Shown piece after piece: positions 44,724-56,679 of a stretch of 64,000 bases of DNA; the first letter of the stretch is position 1; each line of letters begins with the position of its first letter. The DNA is taken from contig NW_027184065.1 in the NCBI RefSeq assembly GCF_041296385.1, positions 124,001 to 188,000 of the forward strand, read 5' to 3'. Below the pieces are notes generated by a model. The model made no database searches, had not been told where the DNA came from, and saw only the letters and a list, made by a program, of their open reading frames with translations. The position numbers were made by a program, and so were the translations under genes. The stretch comes from Aphelocoma coerulescens. Its lineage: Eukaryota > Chordata > Aves > Passeriformes > Corvidae.

Positions 44724-46107
44724 CTCCCACACCTTCCTTGCGGTGGAACGGCTCTCCCCGGCACAGCACCTGGCACAAAACCCCCGTATACGCACACACA
44801 CACCTGCACTTACCCTGCACTCCACTGCACACACACACACACACACACCTCCCGCACACTAACACCCCCTCCACATCCCCACCATGCTACTTGCAGTGGC
44901 CCCGCCCCTGCCATCCCCACCGGCTGGCAGCACCCACTCCTCGCATGCTTCCCCATGCCTTGCATTTCCTTGCTGCCCCCTCTGTAGCCTTCCCTCAACC
45001 TGCCTTTTCTCCCCTGCCTTGCACTGACTTGCTCACCCATCCCCCACCTGACTTCCTTTCACATTCGTCTAGGTCTGGCCTCACCTTTCCTTTTCCTTCT
45101 AGGACCCTCATTGCCTTGCCTCGCCTCGCAAAGCCACCACTTGCCTTGCCTTGCCCTTGAACCCCTCCCTTGCCTTGCATGACCTTGCTCACCCCTCCCC
45201 CACCTGGAATTCAACACCCCTTTTCAATGACATTTCTGGGCCTTGCCCTGCCCTTTCTGCTCCTCCGAGGAATCTCAAAGCTCTCAAGCATCTCCGGTGT
45301 TTCAGGATCCCATGAGAGGAAGACCAGGGGAGGACGCATGTTGCCACACTCATCTCTGTGGGCAGCCTTTGTCTGGGAGCAATCCTTGCATGTCTTGAAC
45401 CTTGGAGGGGCAATTCACATTTTGCCCTTGAGCTCGGGGACCAGAAAGAGAGTTCTTTTGCATACAAGGGAAGGCAGGTAGCTCAAGTCTTTTAGGTACA
45501 GAGGAGAGATGACCCACGCGGGATCAAGGCCACACAGAGCACTTGGTCCTGGCCACTTTTGTGCACCAGCAGTCCTTGAATGTACTTCTCACCTGCCTTG
45601 CCTGGCCTTGCCTTGGCAACACAACACTTGCCTTGCCTTGCCCTGCTAGCCCTCTGGAGCCTTGCATTCCTTTGCAGGGCCCTGCCCCGCACATGACCTG
45701 CCTACTGCTTTCCTCCAGGGCCTTGGCTTGCTGAGCCCTTCCTGTTTCTGCCTGGCCTTCCCATCAGTGGCCCTTCCTTCCTACAGCCAGCCTTGCCTCT
45801 AACTTCTGGACCTTCTCTTGTCTACCACTCCATTTGCTTTCCCCTCACTGCTCTGGCCTTGCCTACCTCTCCCTTGACTTGCCCACAATTGCCTGCACTC
45901 GGTTTGCAGCGCCTTGCCTGCATGGAAGGCAAGGGAAAGAGTGGTAGGCCGGGCAAAGCAAAGCCAGCAAGTTGTAGGCAGTGCGAGGCAAGGCAGACGT
46001 AGGCAAAGGAAGCAGAGCAAGGGTACCTTAAGAAGAACTAGACAAGGCAAGGCCAAGAGACTCGGAGTGCCTTTCCTTGGGAAGGCAAGGACATAGTGCC
46101 AGTGTTG
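44724..46107 (+). repeat. CCTTG pentamer-rich stretch with CA microsatellite (P2 left arm)
   Basis: Copy of 5,509-6,890. The second CA run (about 44,829-44,848) is a few units longer than in the P1 left arm. Confidence 0.8.
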
Positions 46108-47480
46108 CTGGAGCAGATGTTAAGGTACTGTGGGGAGGAATAGTCCAGCAAGACATTTCTCTTCTGGCCCCTGTGCGTGTGGGGGCAATTGTTGGACATA
46201 TTCAATACTGGAGGCGGATCAGTCGCTGGATGTGTTGTATTTTGGAGGAGGGGATGCCGTTTCTTTGGAGATGGGCTTGTAGTTGCTCTCTTTGGCAAGG
46301 AAGGCAGGTTTGGATGTGCACATCAGGTACTCCTAGGGATTTTAAAGGCTTTTCCCAACAGGCAGAGCTCTCTCTGGGTTCGAGCTGTTGAGCTGTCAGT
46401 GGGAATGCAAAGGCCAAGCTCTTAAGCTATTTGTCCTGGTGCCTTCAGTGTGTGAGCAGTCCCTGGTGCCGTTGCCTTTGGATCCTGACTCTGGGAGAGG
46501 GAAGGCTTAGGATGGTACCTAGAGCTGAGAAGGAGAGTGCTGAGAACAGCGTGTGTGCTGCTAGTTTGAGGGGTGCAGGTGAAGTTGTAGGCAGCAAGAT
46601 CTTCCTCAGCTGGCACTGTTTTGAGCCCTGTTTTTGCCAGATGGTTTCAAGTTGGTGGGCGGAATCTGCGAGAGGGAAAAGATTTGTATGGGCCAAAGAG
46701 GTGTGGTGTAAAGAAGAGTGTGCTCTTGGAAGGGGAAGATGAGGGCAACCTTTTTGTCCTGACACCGTTGATTTGAGTGCAGGGCCGTTTGCAAGTTGCC
46801 TCTGTCTGCCCTTGGGGTGGTTTCGAGCTGGGCCAGGTGCTTGGCCTTCTTTTGCAAGTCTGCAGCGCCGTCGTGTGGTTGTTTCCATGAGCGCTGACAG
46901 TGCCCGGCAAAAAGCGCTTGGCTGGCGCGGCCCCAGTCGTGTGGAAGCAGTTGGTGGAAGAGCTCCGCTGTGCATCCTGCCTCTTGGAGACATAAAAGGA
47001 TGTAACCCTGCGCGTAGGGGGGAAGCAAGACGAATCTTTTCATTGTTGGCTGAGCAGTTTCTAAGCGGCAAAAGTAAAGGCAGTTTCAGCACGGCCTCTT
47101 TCTTTCAGAACCTTTTCTGTGCCATCATGAACATGCTCAACATGCCACTCGCACCCGCTGAACTGCATCAAAGGCCCTGGAGATAGGCGCTTTCCTTCAA
47201 GCTCTCTGTAGCATCGTACCCTCCACCTCTGGCGGATCCCAAAGCCCTTCCAAACATCCAGCAGCTGCACGCAGAGAACAAGTGCTAAAACAAGGCGTTG
47301 GCCTTCCTAGTCCTTTTAAAGTCTGTGAACTAGGCGAAACATTCCAGTGAGCAGCACTTTCCTTCGCAACTATATCTAGAGCATCATCACATTCTCTCCA
47401 AGTGGGTAAGTCCACCCTTGCAGCGCAGCGTTTGCAGCCACAGTTCGGACTGAGAGATAGGCCAGGTGAGAAAGCATTTC
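46108..47480. other. Unassigned arm segment (P2 left)
   Basis: Copy of 6,891-8,263. It carries A at 46,339 (GGGATTTT), shared with the opposite arm of P2 but not with either P1 arm. Confidence 0.5.
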
Positions 47481-48641
47481 TTGACTATCCCTCTTCTCTG
47501 GAAGTCTTGATACTCGCAGCGCAACCACGTCCACACACCTTCAGTGTGGCCAGGTTCAAGCAGCTAGAGCTCCCAGAGATGGGAGAGTCAGGAGAGAAGA
47601 CGTTCCAAAAGTACCGTGTACTTACAGCAGCATTAAAACTGTGCACAGCAGTCTGCAGCACTGTAGACTGCGGCTTCTCCGACAGACGAGCCATCCCATT
47701 GTTGCCTCTCGCAGCCTGCTTGCTAGCTGCTCTCCTGAAGAAAAGAACTAGAAGAAAAAGCCAATGCTGGGCTGCACCTTCCCCTTGCCTTACGTAAAGC
47801 CACCTAAACTCCCCGCTGCACTCTCTACTTCCCCTCTCCTTGGAAGCGACCACTGTGTTTGCTGCATCTCGAAGCCTAAAGTTAAGCGCCAAAGTTTCCA
47901 AGGATGGTTGGAAGAAGGATAAGTAGTAGCACAAGGAAGTAGTTGTCGTTGAACTTCCTCCTTCTCAATGCTAACGTGAATTGGGCAGGCAGGCGAGTGC
48001 TAGCCACGCTCCTTTCTCAGTTTGTACGCTGCGGACACGAGTCCGGTGCTCTGCGCCTTCGTTCGGCCTCTTTAGTACCCATGTCGCTCTTTCATTCAGC
48101 CGGAGTCGAAGCGTCGTCTACTTCTCGCCCAGAGAGCACGGTGCCGGCAGCGAAATGCCCCAGCCGACTGCTTCTGCCGACACACGCCTGGTCTATGCAC
48201 TTTCCCTCGCAGCGACATACAGCAGCACTTTCGGTCTTTCTTGTCGTCCAAATGTAAAGGGAAAGATTCTCTGCTATGTCCCGCCCAGAGAACAGTTTTA
48301 GGTCAACCAGCACGCCCAGAGCTTGCCCTCGACGCGTGGAAACTTGTGTTTGCACCACATTCAAGTGGCTGCCGTCTTTCCTTTACAGCCTGCAGAGCAC
48401 CGTCAGACCGCCGTGCTCTCTGCACCTGCCTTCTCAGTTCTAAGTACTACCGCGCCTCTTACAGCCTTGCAGGAAGCAAAGACACGGGTAGTCATCTCGC
48501 AGAGAAGAACGTGGAAGGACGAAAGGATGATCTTCCTTTCTCCTGCTTCTTGCCTGAATTGTGGTGCTGTATTGAAAGTCTTGGCTAGCGAAAAGCTCAT
48601 CCAGCAAGTGCCTCATTCCTGACGCATCTCGCTGAGCGAGA
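47481..48641 (-). repeat. Macrosatellite unit e', minus orientation (P2)
   Basis: Copy of 8,264-9,424. Around 47,892-47,925 it has a dense cluster of differences from the three other arm copies (GCCAAAGTTTCCAAGG in place of GCCAGTGGTTTTGGGG), which looks like a conversion tract or a retained older sequence. Confidence 0.8.
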
Positions 48642-50101
48642 GTTTCACGAAGAGTTTAGACTCTGGAAACAGCAAGAAAATGATTGTACGTCGAGCTGAG
48701 GAAAATCCGTGCACAGCACACTGTGGATGCGTGCAGTGTTCGCGCTGAAGAGCGCCAAAACGCAAAGCCATCGCTGGGCTTCAGTTTTGTCCAGACCGCA
48801 GAAGGCAAAGAACGAAGCAACTGGGCACCGCGTTAACGTACTCAGTGGACCGAATTTCAAATGTCCAGCCAAAAGCTGCTTCATAAGCAGATTCAGCTGA
48901 GAATGCTCTGGCTGCTTCACAAAGTAAGGCGCAGCCGTTTCCATTCATCACACTACCTGGCCAGAAGCAGTATCCTACACCTTCAATGCTGCAGCGTCCA
49001 TGCAGCTGGAGCACACGCAGTAGGACGCGTCCAGATAGACGGCGTTCTTCAAGTACCCCCCTCCTCCAAGCAGCCTTGAAACTGAGCACAACACACTGCG
49101 GCTCGGGAGCTTCCTTCTCAGATAGACGTGCCGTCACGTTATTCACTCTCGCAGCTCCGTTGCCCACTTGCAGCAGCTGCTACCAAAGCAAAATGCTCCA
49201 GAAGTAAAAAGCACTGCCGGGCTGCACTTTCCCTTGCCTCACGTAAAGCACCATAAACTGTCCGCTGTGCTCTGTATTTCCATTCTCCGCCGCATCTACC
49301 ACTGTTATCTCTGCATCTCGAAGCATAAAGCTCGGCACAATTCCTCCCAGGGAACGCTGGAAGAGAAATAGGCAGCAGCACAAGTAGCTGCAAGTGGAAC
49401 TTTCTGTTTTAAAACGCTAACGTGAATCCGGAAACAAGCGAGTGACAGCCAGGCTTCCTCTTGCAGCCTGTGCGATGCACACACCAGCTCGGTGCTCTGC
49501 CCTCATTCTTTAATGCTCTTCGTACCATGTCGCGCTTTCATTCTGCCGGAGTCGAAGCGTCGTCTACTTCTCGCCCAGAGAGCACGGTGCCAGCGGAGAA
49601 AGGCTCCAGAAAAACGCTCCAGGCTGCTGATTCTTCCCAAACACACCAGGGCTATGCACTTTCCTTCGCAGCGCTAAGTAGCATCACATTCTGTTTGCGT
49701 TGGAGCCGGAATGCAAAGGGAAAGATTCTCGGTTACGTCTCACTCAGCGCCCAGTTTTAGGTCACCAAGCTTACCCGGAGCTTACCCGCGACGCGTGGAA
49801 ATTGGTATTTGCACCATATTCAAGTGGTAGCTTTCTTTCCTTTACAGCCTGCAGAGCGCCGTCAGATCGCGGTGCTCTCTGCACCTGCCTTCTCCCTTCC
49901 AAGTACCACCGCGCACCTTACAGCCTTGCAGGAAGCAAAGACGTGGAGAGATGTCTCGCAGAGAAGATCGTGCAAAGACGAAAAGATGTTCTTCTTTGCT
50001 TTTCCTCGTCGCCCAGATTGTGGTGCTCTACTGAAAGCGTGGGCTAACGAATGGCTAATCTAGCATGTGCTTCCCTTCTAATGCATTTCGCTGAGCGAGA
50101 G
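48642..50101 (-). repeat. Macrosatellite unit d', minus orientation (P2)
   Basis: Copy of 9,425-10,884, almost identical (for example AAATTGG at 49,800 where P1 has AAATGGG). Confidence 0.78.
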
Positions 50102-50372
50102 CTGAGGAAAATCCTTGCACTGTACACTATGGATGCGTGCAGTAGACACGCAGAAGAGCGGCACAGCTCATAACCATCGCACACTCCAGCCCAGAGCTCT
50201 GGGGCTGCGTTCTTCTCAATTTCCGGCGCTGGACAGAACTGAGACATTGAGCTTTGGCTCTCTTTAGTGTGTGTACTGCACGCATCCAGAGCGCGCTGTG
50301 CACAGATTCTCCTCAGCGCTACGTGCAAGCACAGACTTTCTGCTTCGCAGAGCCCAACTGTCCGCCGAAGCT
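50102..50372. repeat. Inversion junction of the macrosatellite array (P2)
   Basis: Copy of 10,885-11,155 with the same perfect palindrome CCCAGAGCTCTGGG at 50,190-50,203. Confidence 0.8.
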
Positions 50373-51357
50373 CTCGCTCAGAGAAATGTGTCAGGAGAGA
50401 AGCACTTGCTGGATTAGCCTTACACTGGCCAACAGTTCCAAAGAAGCACCATAGTCTTCTTGCGAGAAAGGATAATAAAACACATGTATTGTCCCAGCAA
50501 AGTTCTCTGTGCTAGCCGAAGCCGAGAATCTTTCCCTTAAGATTAAGACCACAACGCAGACAGCATTTTGTGCTACTTAACGCTGAGAGGGATAGCCCAG
50601 GCGTGTTTCGGCAGAGGCAGAAGCCCGGAGCGTTTCTCTGCCGGCACCGTGCTCTCAGGCGAGAAGTAGACGACGCTTCGACTCCGGCTGAATGAAAAGC
50701 GCGACATGGTACGAAGAGCATACGAATGAGGGCGCAGAGCACCGAGCTGGTGTGCGCATCGCACAGGCTGCAAGAAGAAGCGTGGCTGCCGCTCGCTTCT
50801 TTGCGGATTCACGTTAGCAGTTGAAAACAAAAGTTCCACTTGCAGCTACTTGTGCTGCTACCTATTTCTCTTCCAGCTTTCCCTGGGAAGAATTGTGCTG
50901 CGAGAGTGAATAACGTGACGGCACGTCTATCTGAGAAGGAAGCTCCCGAGCCGCAGTGTGTTGTGCTCAGTTTCAAGGCTGCTTGGAGAAGGGGGTACTT
51001 GAAGAACGCCTTCTATCTCGACGCGTCCTACTGCGTGTGCTCCAGCTGCATGGACGCTGCAGCATTGAAGGTGTAGGATACTGCTTCTGGCCAGGTAGTG
51101 TGATGAATGGAAACGGCCGCGCCTTACTTTGTGAAGCAGCCAGAGCATTCTCAGCTGAATCTGCTTATGAAGCAGCTTTTGGCTGGACATTTGAAATTCG
51201 GTCCACTGAGTACGTTAACGCGGTGCCCAGCTGCTTCGTTCTTCGCCTTCTGCGGTCTGGACAGAACTGAAGCCCAGCGATGGCTTTGAGTTTTGCCGCT
51301 CTTCAGCATGTGTACTGCACGCATCCGCAGTGTGCTGTGCAAGGATTTTCCTCAGCT
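50373..51357 (+). repeat. Macrosatellite unit a', short version (P2)
   Basis: Copy of 11,156-12,140 with the same two internal deletions. Confidence 0.8.
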
Positions 51358-52749
51358 CTCCCTCAGCGAAATGCATCAGGTGAGAAACACTTGCTGGATT
51401 AGCCTTTCGCTGGCCATGGCTTTCAGTACAGCACCACAATCTGGGCGACGAGGAGGAGCAAAGAAGAACATCTTTTCGTCTTTGCACGTTCTTCTCTGCG
51501 AGACGACTATCCGCGTCATTGCTTCCTGCAAGGCTATATTCTGCGCAGTGGTACTTGAAAGGGAGAAGGCAGGTGCAGAGAGCACCGCGATCTGACGGCG
51601 CTCTGCAGGCTGTAAAGGAAAGAGGGCTGCCACTGGAATGTGTGCAAACACAAGTTTCCACGAGTCGCGGGCAAGCTCTGGGCGTGCTTGTTGACCTAAA
51701 ACTGTTCTCTGTGCCCGACATTGCTGAGAATCTTTCCCTTTACATTTGGACGACAAGAAAAGACCGAAAGTGCTGCTGTATGTCGCTGCGAGAAAAGTGC
51801 ATAGCCCTGGTGTGTTTCGGAAGGGCAGTCGGCTGGGGCATTTCTCTTCCGGCACCGTGCTCTCCGGGCGAGAAGTAGACGACGCTTCGACTCCGGCTGA
51901 ATGAAAAGCGCGACATGGTACGAAGAGCATACGAATGAGGGCGCAGAGCACCGAGCTGGTGTGCGCATCGCACAGGCTGCAAGAAGAAGCGTGGCTGCCG
52001 CTCGCTTCTTTGCGGATTCACGTTAGCAGTTGAAAACAAAAGTTCCACTTGCAGCTACTTGTGCTGCTACCTATTTCTCTTCCAGCTTTCCCTGGGAAGA
52101 ATTGTGCCGAGCTTTATGCTTCGAGATGCAGAGATGACAGTGGTAGATGCAGCGGAGAATGGAAATAAAGAGTGCAGCGGACAGTTTACAGTGCTTTACG
52201 TGAGGCAAAGGAAAAGGTTTGCTCAGCAGTGCTTTTTACTTCTGGAGCATTTTGCTTTGGTAGCACCTGCTGCTAGTGGGCAACGGAGCTGCGAGAGTGA
52301 ATAACGTGACGGCACGTCTATCTGAGAAGGAAGCTCCCGAGCCGCAGTGTGTTGTGCTCAGTTTCAAGGCTGCTTGGAGGAGGGGGGTACTTGAAGAACG
52401 CCGTCTATCTGGACGCGTCCTACTGCGTGTGCTCCAGCTGCATGGACTCTGCAGCATTGAAGGTGTAGGATACTGCTTCTGGCCAGGTAGTGTGATGAAT
52501 GGAAACGGCTGCGCCTTACTTTGTGAAGCAGCCAGAGCATTCTCAGCTGAATCTGCTTATGAAGCAGCTTTTGGCTGGACATTTGAAATTCGGTCCACTG
52601 AGTACGTTAACGCGGTGCCCAGCTGCTTCGTTCTTCGCCTTCTGCGGTCTGGACAGAACTGAAGCCCAGCGATGGCTTTGAGTTTTGCCGCTCTTCAGCA
52701 TGTGTACTGCACGCATCCGCAGTGTGCTGTGCAAGGATTTTCCTCAGCT
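51358..52749 (+). repeat. Macrosatellite unit b1 (P2)
   Basis: A 1,392-bp unit. Its distal part (GGATACTGCTTCTGGCCAGG, about 52,467) is like unit a', not like b2. It is thus the product of a duplication whose break lies within the unit. Confidence 0.85.
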
Positions 52750-54141
52750 CTCCCTCAGCGAAATGCATCAGGTGAGAAACACTTGCTGGATTAGCCTTTC
52801 GCTGGCCATGGCTTTCAGTACAGCACCACAATCTGGGCGACGAGGAGGAGCAAAGAAGAACATCTTTTCGTCTTTGCACGTTCTTCTCTGCGAGACGACT
52901 ATCCGCGTCATTGCTTCCTGCAAGGCTATATTCTGCGCAGTGGTACTTGAAAGGGAGAAGGCAGGTGCAGAGAGCACCGCGATCTGACGGCGCTCTGCAG
53001 GCTGTAAAGGAAAGAGGGCTGCCACTGGAATGTGTGCAAACACAAGTTTCCACGAGTCGCGGGCAAGCTCTGGGCGTGCTTGTTGACCTAAAACTGTTCT
53101 CTGTGCCCGACATTGCTGAGAATCTTTCCCTTTACATTTGGACGACAAGAAAAGACCGAAAGTGCTGCTGTATGTCGCTGCGAGAAAAGTGCATAGCCCT
53201 GGTGTGTTTCGGAAGGGCAGTCGGCTGGGGCATTTCTCTTCCGGCACCGTGCTCTCCGGGCGAGAAGTAGACGACGCTTCGACTCCGGCTGAATGAAAAG
53301 CGCGACATGGTACGAAGAGCATACGAATGAGGGCGCAGAGCACCGAGCTGGTGTGCGCATCGCACAGGCTGCAAGAAGAAGCGTGGCAGCCGCTCGCTTC
53401 TTTGCGGATTCACGTTAGCAGTTGAAAACAAAAGTTCCACTTGCAGCTACTTGTGCTGCTACCTATTTCTCTTCCAGCTTTCCCTGGGAAGAATTGTGCC
53501 GAGCTTTATGCTTCGAGATGCAGAGATGACAGTGGTAGATGCAGCGGAGAATGGAAATAAAGAGTGCAGCGGACAGTTTACAGTGCTTTACGTGAGGCAA
53601 AGGAAAAGGTTTGCTCAGCAGTGCTTTTTACTTCTGGAGCATTTTGCTTTGGTAGCACCTGCTGCTAGTGGGCAACGGAGCTGCGAGAGTGAATAACGTG
53701 ACGGCACGTCTATCTGAGAAGGAAGCTCCCGAGCCGCAGTGTGTTGTGCTCAGTTTCAAGGCTGCTTGGAGGAGGGGGGTACTTGAAGAACGCCGTCTAT
53801 CTGGACGCGTCCTACTGCGTGTGCTCCAGCTGCATGGACTCTGCAGCATTGAAGGTGTAAGAAACTTCTTCTGGCCTGATAGTGTGATAGAGTGCAACGG
53901 CTACGCCTTACTTTGTGAACCATCCAGAGCATTCTCAGCTGAATCTGCTTGTGAAGCAGCTCTTGGCTGGACATTTGAAATTCGGTCCACTGAGTACGTT
54001 AACGCGGTGCCCAGCTGCTTCGTTCTTCGCCTTCTGCCGTCTGGACAGAACTGAAGCCCAGCGATTGCTTTTAGCTGTGGCTCTCTTCAGCATGTGTACT
54101 GCACGCATCCGCAGTGTGCTGTGCAAGGATTTTCCTCAGCT
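52750..54141 (+). repeat. Macrosatellite unit b2 (P2)
   Basis: A 1,392-bp unit, nearly identical to b1 in its proximal 1.1 kb. Its distal part (AGAAACTTCTTCTGGCCTGA, about 53,859) matches the distal part of P1 unit b. Confidence 0.85.
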
Positions 54142-55299
54142 CTCCCTCAGCGAAATGCATCAGGTGAGAAACACTTGCTGGATTAGCCTTTCGCTGGCCA
54201 AGGCTTTTAATACAGCACCACAATATGGGCGACGAGGAGAAAGGAAGAACATCTTTTCGTCTTTGCACGTTCTTCTGAGCGACATGACTATCCGCGTGTT
54301 TGCTTCCTGCAAAGCTGTATTGTGCGCGGCGGTATTGGAACTGAGAAGGCAGGTGCAGAGAGCACCGGGATCTGACGGCGTTCTGCAGCCTGTAAAGGAA
54401 AGACGGCTACCACTTGAATGTGGTGCAAACACAAGTTTCCACGCGTCGAGGGCAAGCTCTGGGCGTGCTGGTTGACCTAAAACTGTTCTCTGGGCGGGAC
54501 ATAGCAGAGAATCTTTCCCTTTACATTTGGACGACAAGAAAGACCGAAAGTGCTGCTGTATGTCGCTGCGAGGGAAAGTGCATAGACCAGGCGTGTGTCG
54601 GCAGAAGCAGTCGGCTGGGGCATTTCGCTGCCGGCACCGTGCTCTCTGGGCGAGAAGTTGACGACGCTTCGACTCCGGCTGAATGAAAGAGCGACATGGG
54701 TACTAAAGAGGCCGAACGAAGGCGCAGAGCACCGGACTCGTGTCCGCAGCGTACAAACTGAGAAAGGAGCGTGGCTAGCACTCGCCTGCCTGCCCAATTC
54801 ACGTTAGCATTGAGAAGGAGGAAGTTCAACGACAACTACTTCCTTGTGCTACTACTTATCCCTCTTCCAACCATCCCCAAAACCACTGGCGCTTAACTTT
54901 AGGCTTCGAGATGCAGCAAACACAGTGGTCGCTTCCAAGGAGAGGGGAAGTAGAGAGTGCAGCGGGGAGTTTAGGTGGCTTTACGTAAGGCAAGGGGAAG
55001 GTGCAGCCCAGCATTGGCTTTTTCTTCTAGTTCTTTTCTTCAGGAGAGCAGCTAGCAAGCAGGCTGCGAGAGGCAACAATGGGATGGCTCGTCTGTCGGA
55101 GAAGCCGCAGTCTACAGTGCTGCAGACTGCTGTGCACAGTTTTAATGCTGCTGTAAGTACACGGTACTTTTGGAACGTCTTCTCTCCTGACTCTCCCATC
55201 TCTGGGAGCTCTAGCTGCTTGAACCTGGCCACACTGAAGGTGTGTGGACGTGGTCGCGCTGCGAGTATCAAGTCTTCCAGAGAAGAGGGATAGTCAAGA
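54142..55299 (+). repeat. Macrosatellite unit c' (P2)
   Basis: Copy of 13,533-14,690 at the inner end of the P2 right arm, with the TTGACGACG marker variant. Confidence 0.8.
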
Positions 55300-56679
55300 A
55301 ATGCTTTCTCACCTGGCCTATCTCTCAGTCCGAACTGTGGCTGCAAACGCTGCGCTGCAAGGGTGGACTTACCCACTTGGAGAGAATGTGATGATGCTCT
55401 AGATATAGTTGCGAAGGAAAGTGCTGCTCACTGGAATGTTTCGCCTAGTTCACAGACTTTAAAAGGACTAGGAAGGCCAACGCCTTGTTTTAGCACTTGT
55501 TCTCTGCGTGCAGCTGCTGGATGTTTGGAAGGGCTTTGGGATCCGCCAGAGGTGGAGGGTAGGATGCTACAGAGAGCTTGAAGGAAAGTGCCTATCTCCA
55601 GGGCCTTTGATGCAGTTCAGCGGGTGCGAGTGGCATGTTGAGCATGTTCATGATGGCACAGAAAAGGTTCTGAAAGAAAGAGGCCGTGCTGAAACTGCCT
55701 TTACTCTTGCCGCGTAGAAACTGCTCAGCCAACAATGAAAAGATTCGTCTTGCTTCCCCCCTACGCGCAGGGTTACATCCTTTTATGTCTCCAAGAGGCA
55801 GGATGCACAGCGGAGCTCTTCCACCAACTGCTTCCACACGACTGGGGCCGCGCCAGCCAAGCGCTTTTTGCCGGGCACTGTCAGCGCTCATGGAAACAAC
55901 CACACGACGGCGCTGCAGACTTGCAAAAGAAGGCCAAGCACCTGGCCCAGCTCGAAACCACCCCAAGGGCAGACAGAGGCAACTTGCAAACGGCCCTGCA
56001 CTCAAATCAACGGTGTCAGGACAAAAAGGTTGCCCTCATCTTCCCCTTCCAAGAGCACACTCTTCTTTACACCACACCTCTTTGGCCCAAACAAATCTTT
56101 TCCCTCTCGCAGATTCCGCCCACCAACTTGAAACCATCTGGCAAAAACAGGGCTCAAAACAGTGCCAGCTGAGGAAGATCTTGCTGCCTACAACTTCACC
56201 TGCACCCCTCAAACTAGCAGCACACACGCTGTTCTCAGCACTCTCCTTCTCAGCTCTAGGTACCATCCTAAGCCTTCCCTCTCCCAGAGTCAGGATCCAA
56301 AGGCAACGGCACCAGGGACTGCTCACACACTGAAGGCACCAGGACAAATAGCTTAAGAGCTTGGCCTTTGCATTCCCACTGACAGCTCAACAGCTCGAAC
56401 CCAGAGAGAGCTCTGCCTGTTGGGAAAAGCCTTTAAAATCCCTAGGAGTACCTGATGTGCACATCCAAACCTGCCTTCCTTGCCAAAGAGAGCAACTACA
56501 AGCCCATCTCCAAAGAAACGGCATCCCTTCCTCCAAAATACAACACATCCAGCGACTGATCCGCCTCCAGTATTGAATATGTCCAACAATTGCCTCTACA
56601 CGCACAGGGGCCAGAAGAGAAATGTCTTGCTGGACTATTCCTCCCCACAGTACCTTAACATCTGCTCCAGCAACACTGG
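55300..56679. other. Unassigned arm segment (P2 right)
   Basis: Copy of 14,691-16,070, with T at 56,439 matching the P2 left arm. The 145-codon frame 55,735-56,172 and the 215-codon frame 55,686-56,333 remain open. Confidence 0.5.

Larger units (their letters stand above)
28838..48376 (+). repeat. Palindrome P2, left arm (with ERV-A inserted)
   Basis: Without the 10.1-kb provirus the arm is about 9.44 kb and is the reverse complement of 54,405-63,890. Order is outer segment 28,838-29,546, ERV-A, CpG island, ERV-B (minus), CCTTG stretch, unassigned segment and macrosatellite unit e'. It equals the P1 left arm at an offset of 39,217. Confidence 0.92.
48377..54404. repeat. Palindrome P2 loop: macrosatellite array
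   Basis: About 6.03 kb against 4.64 kb in P1; the difference is one 1,392-bp unit. Order is d' (minus), inversion junction, a', b1, b2, start of c' (plus). Confidence 0.87.
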
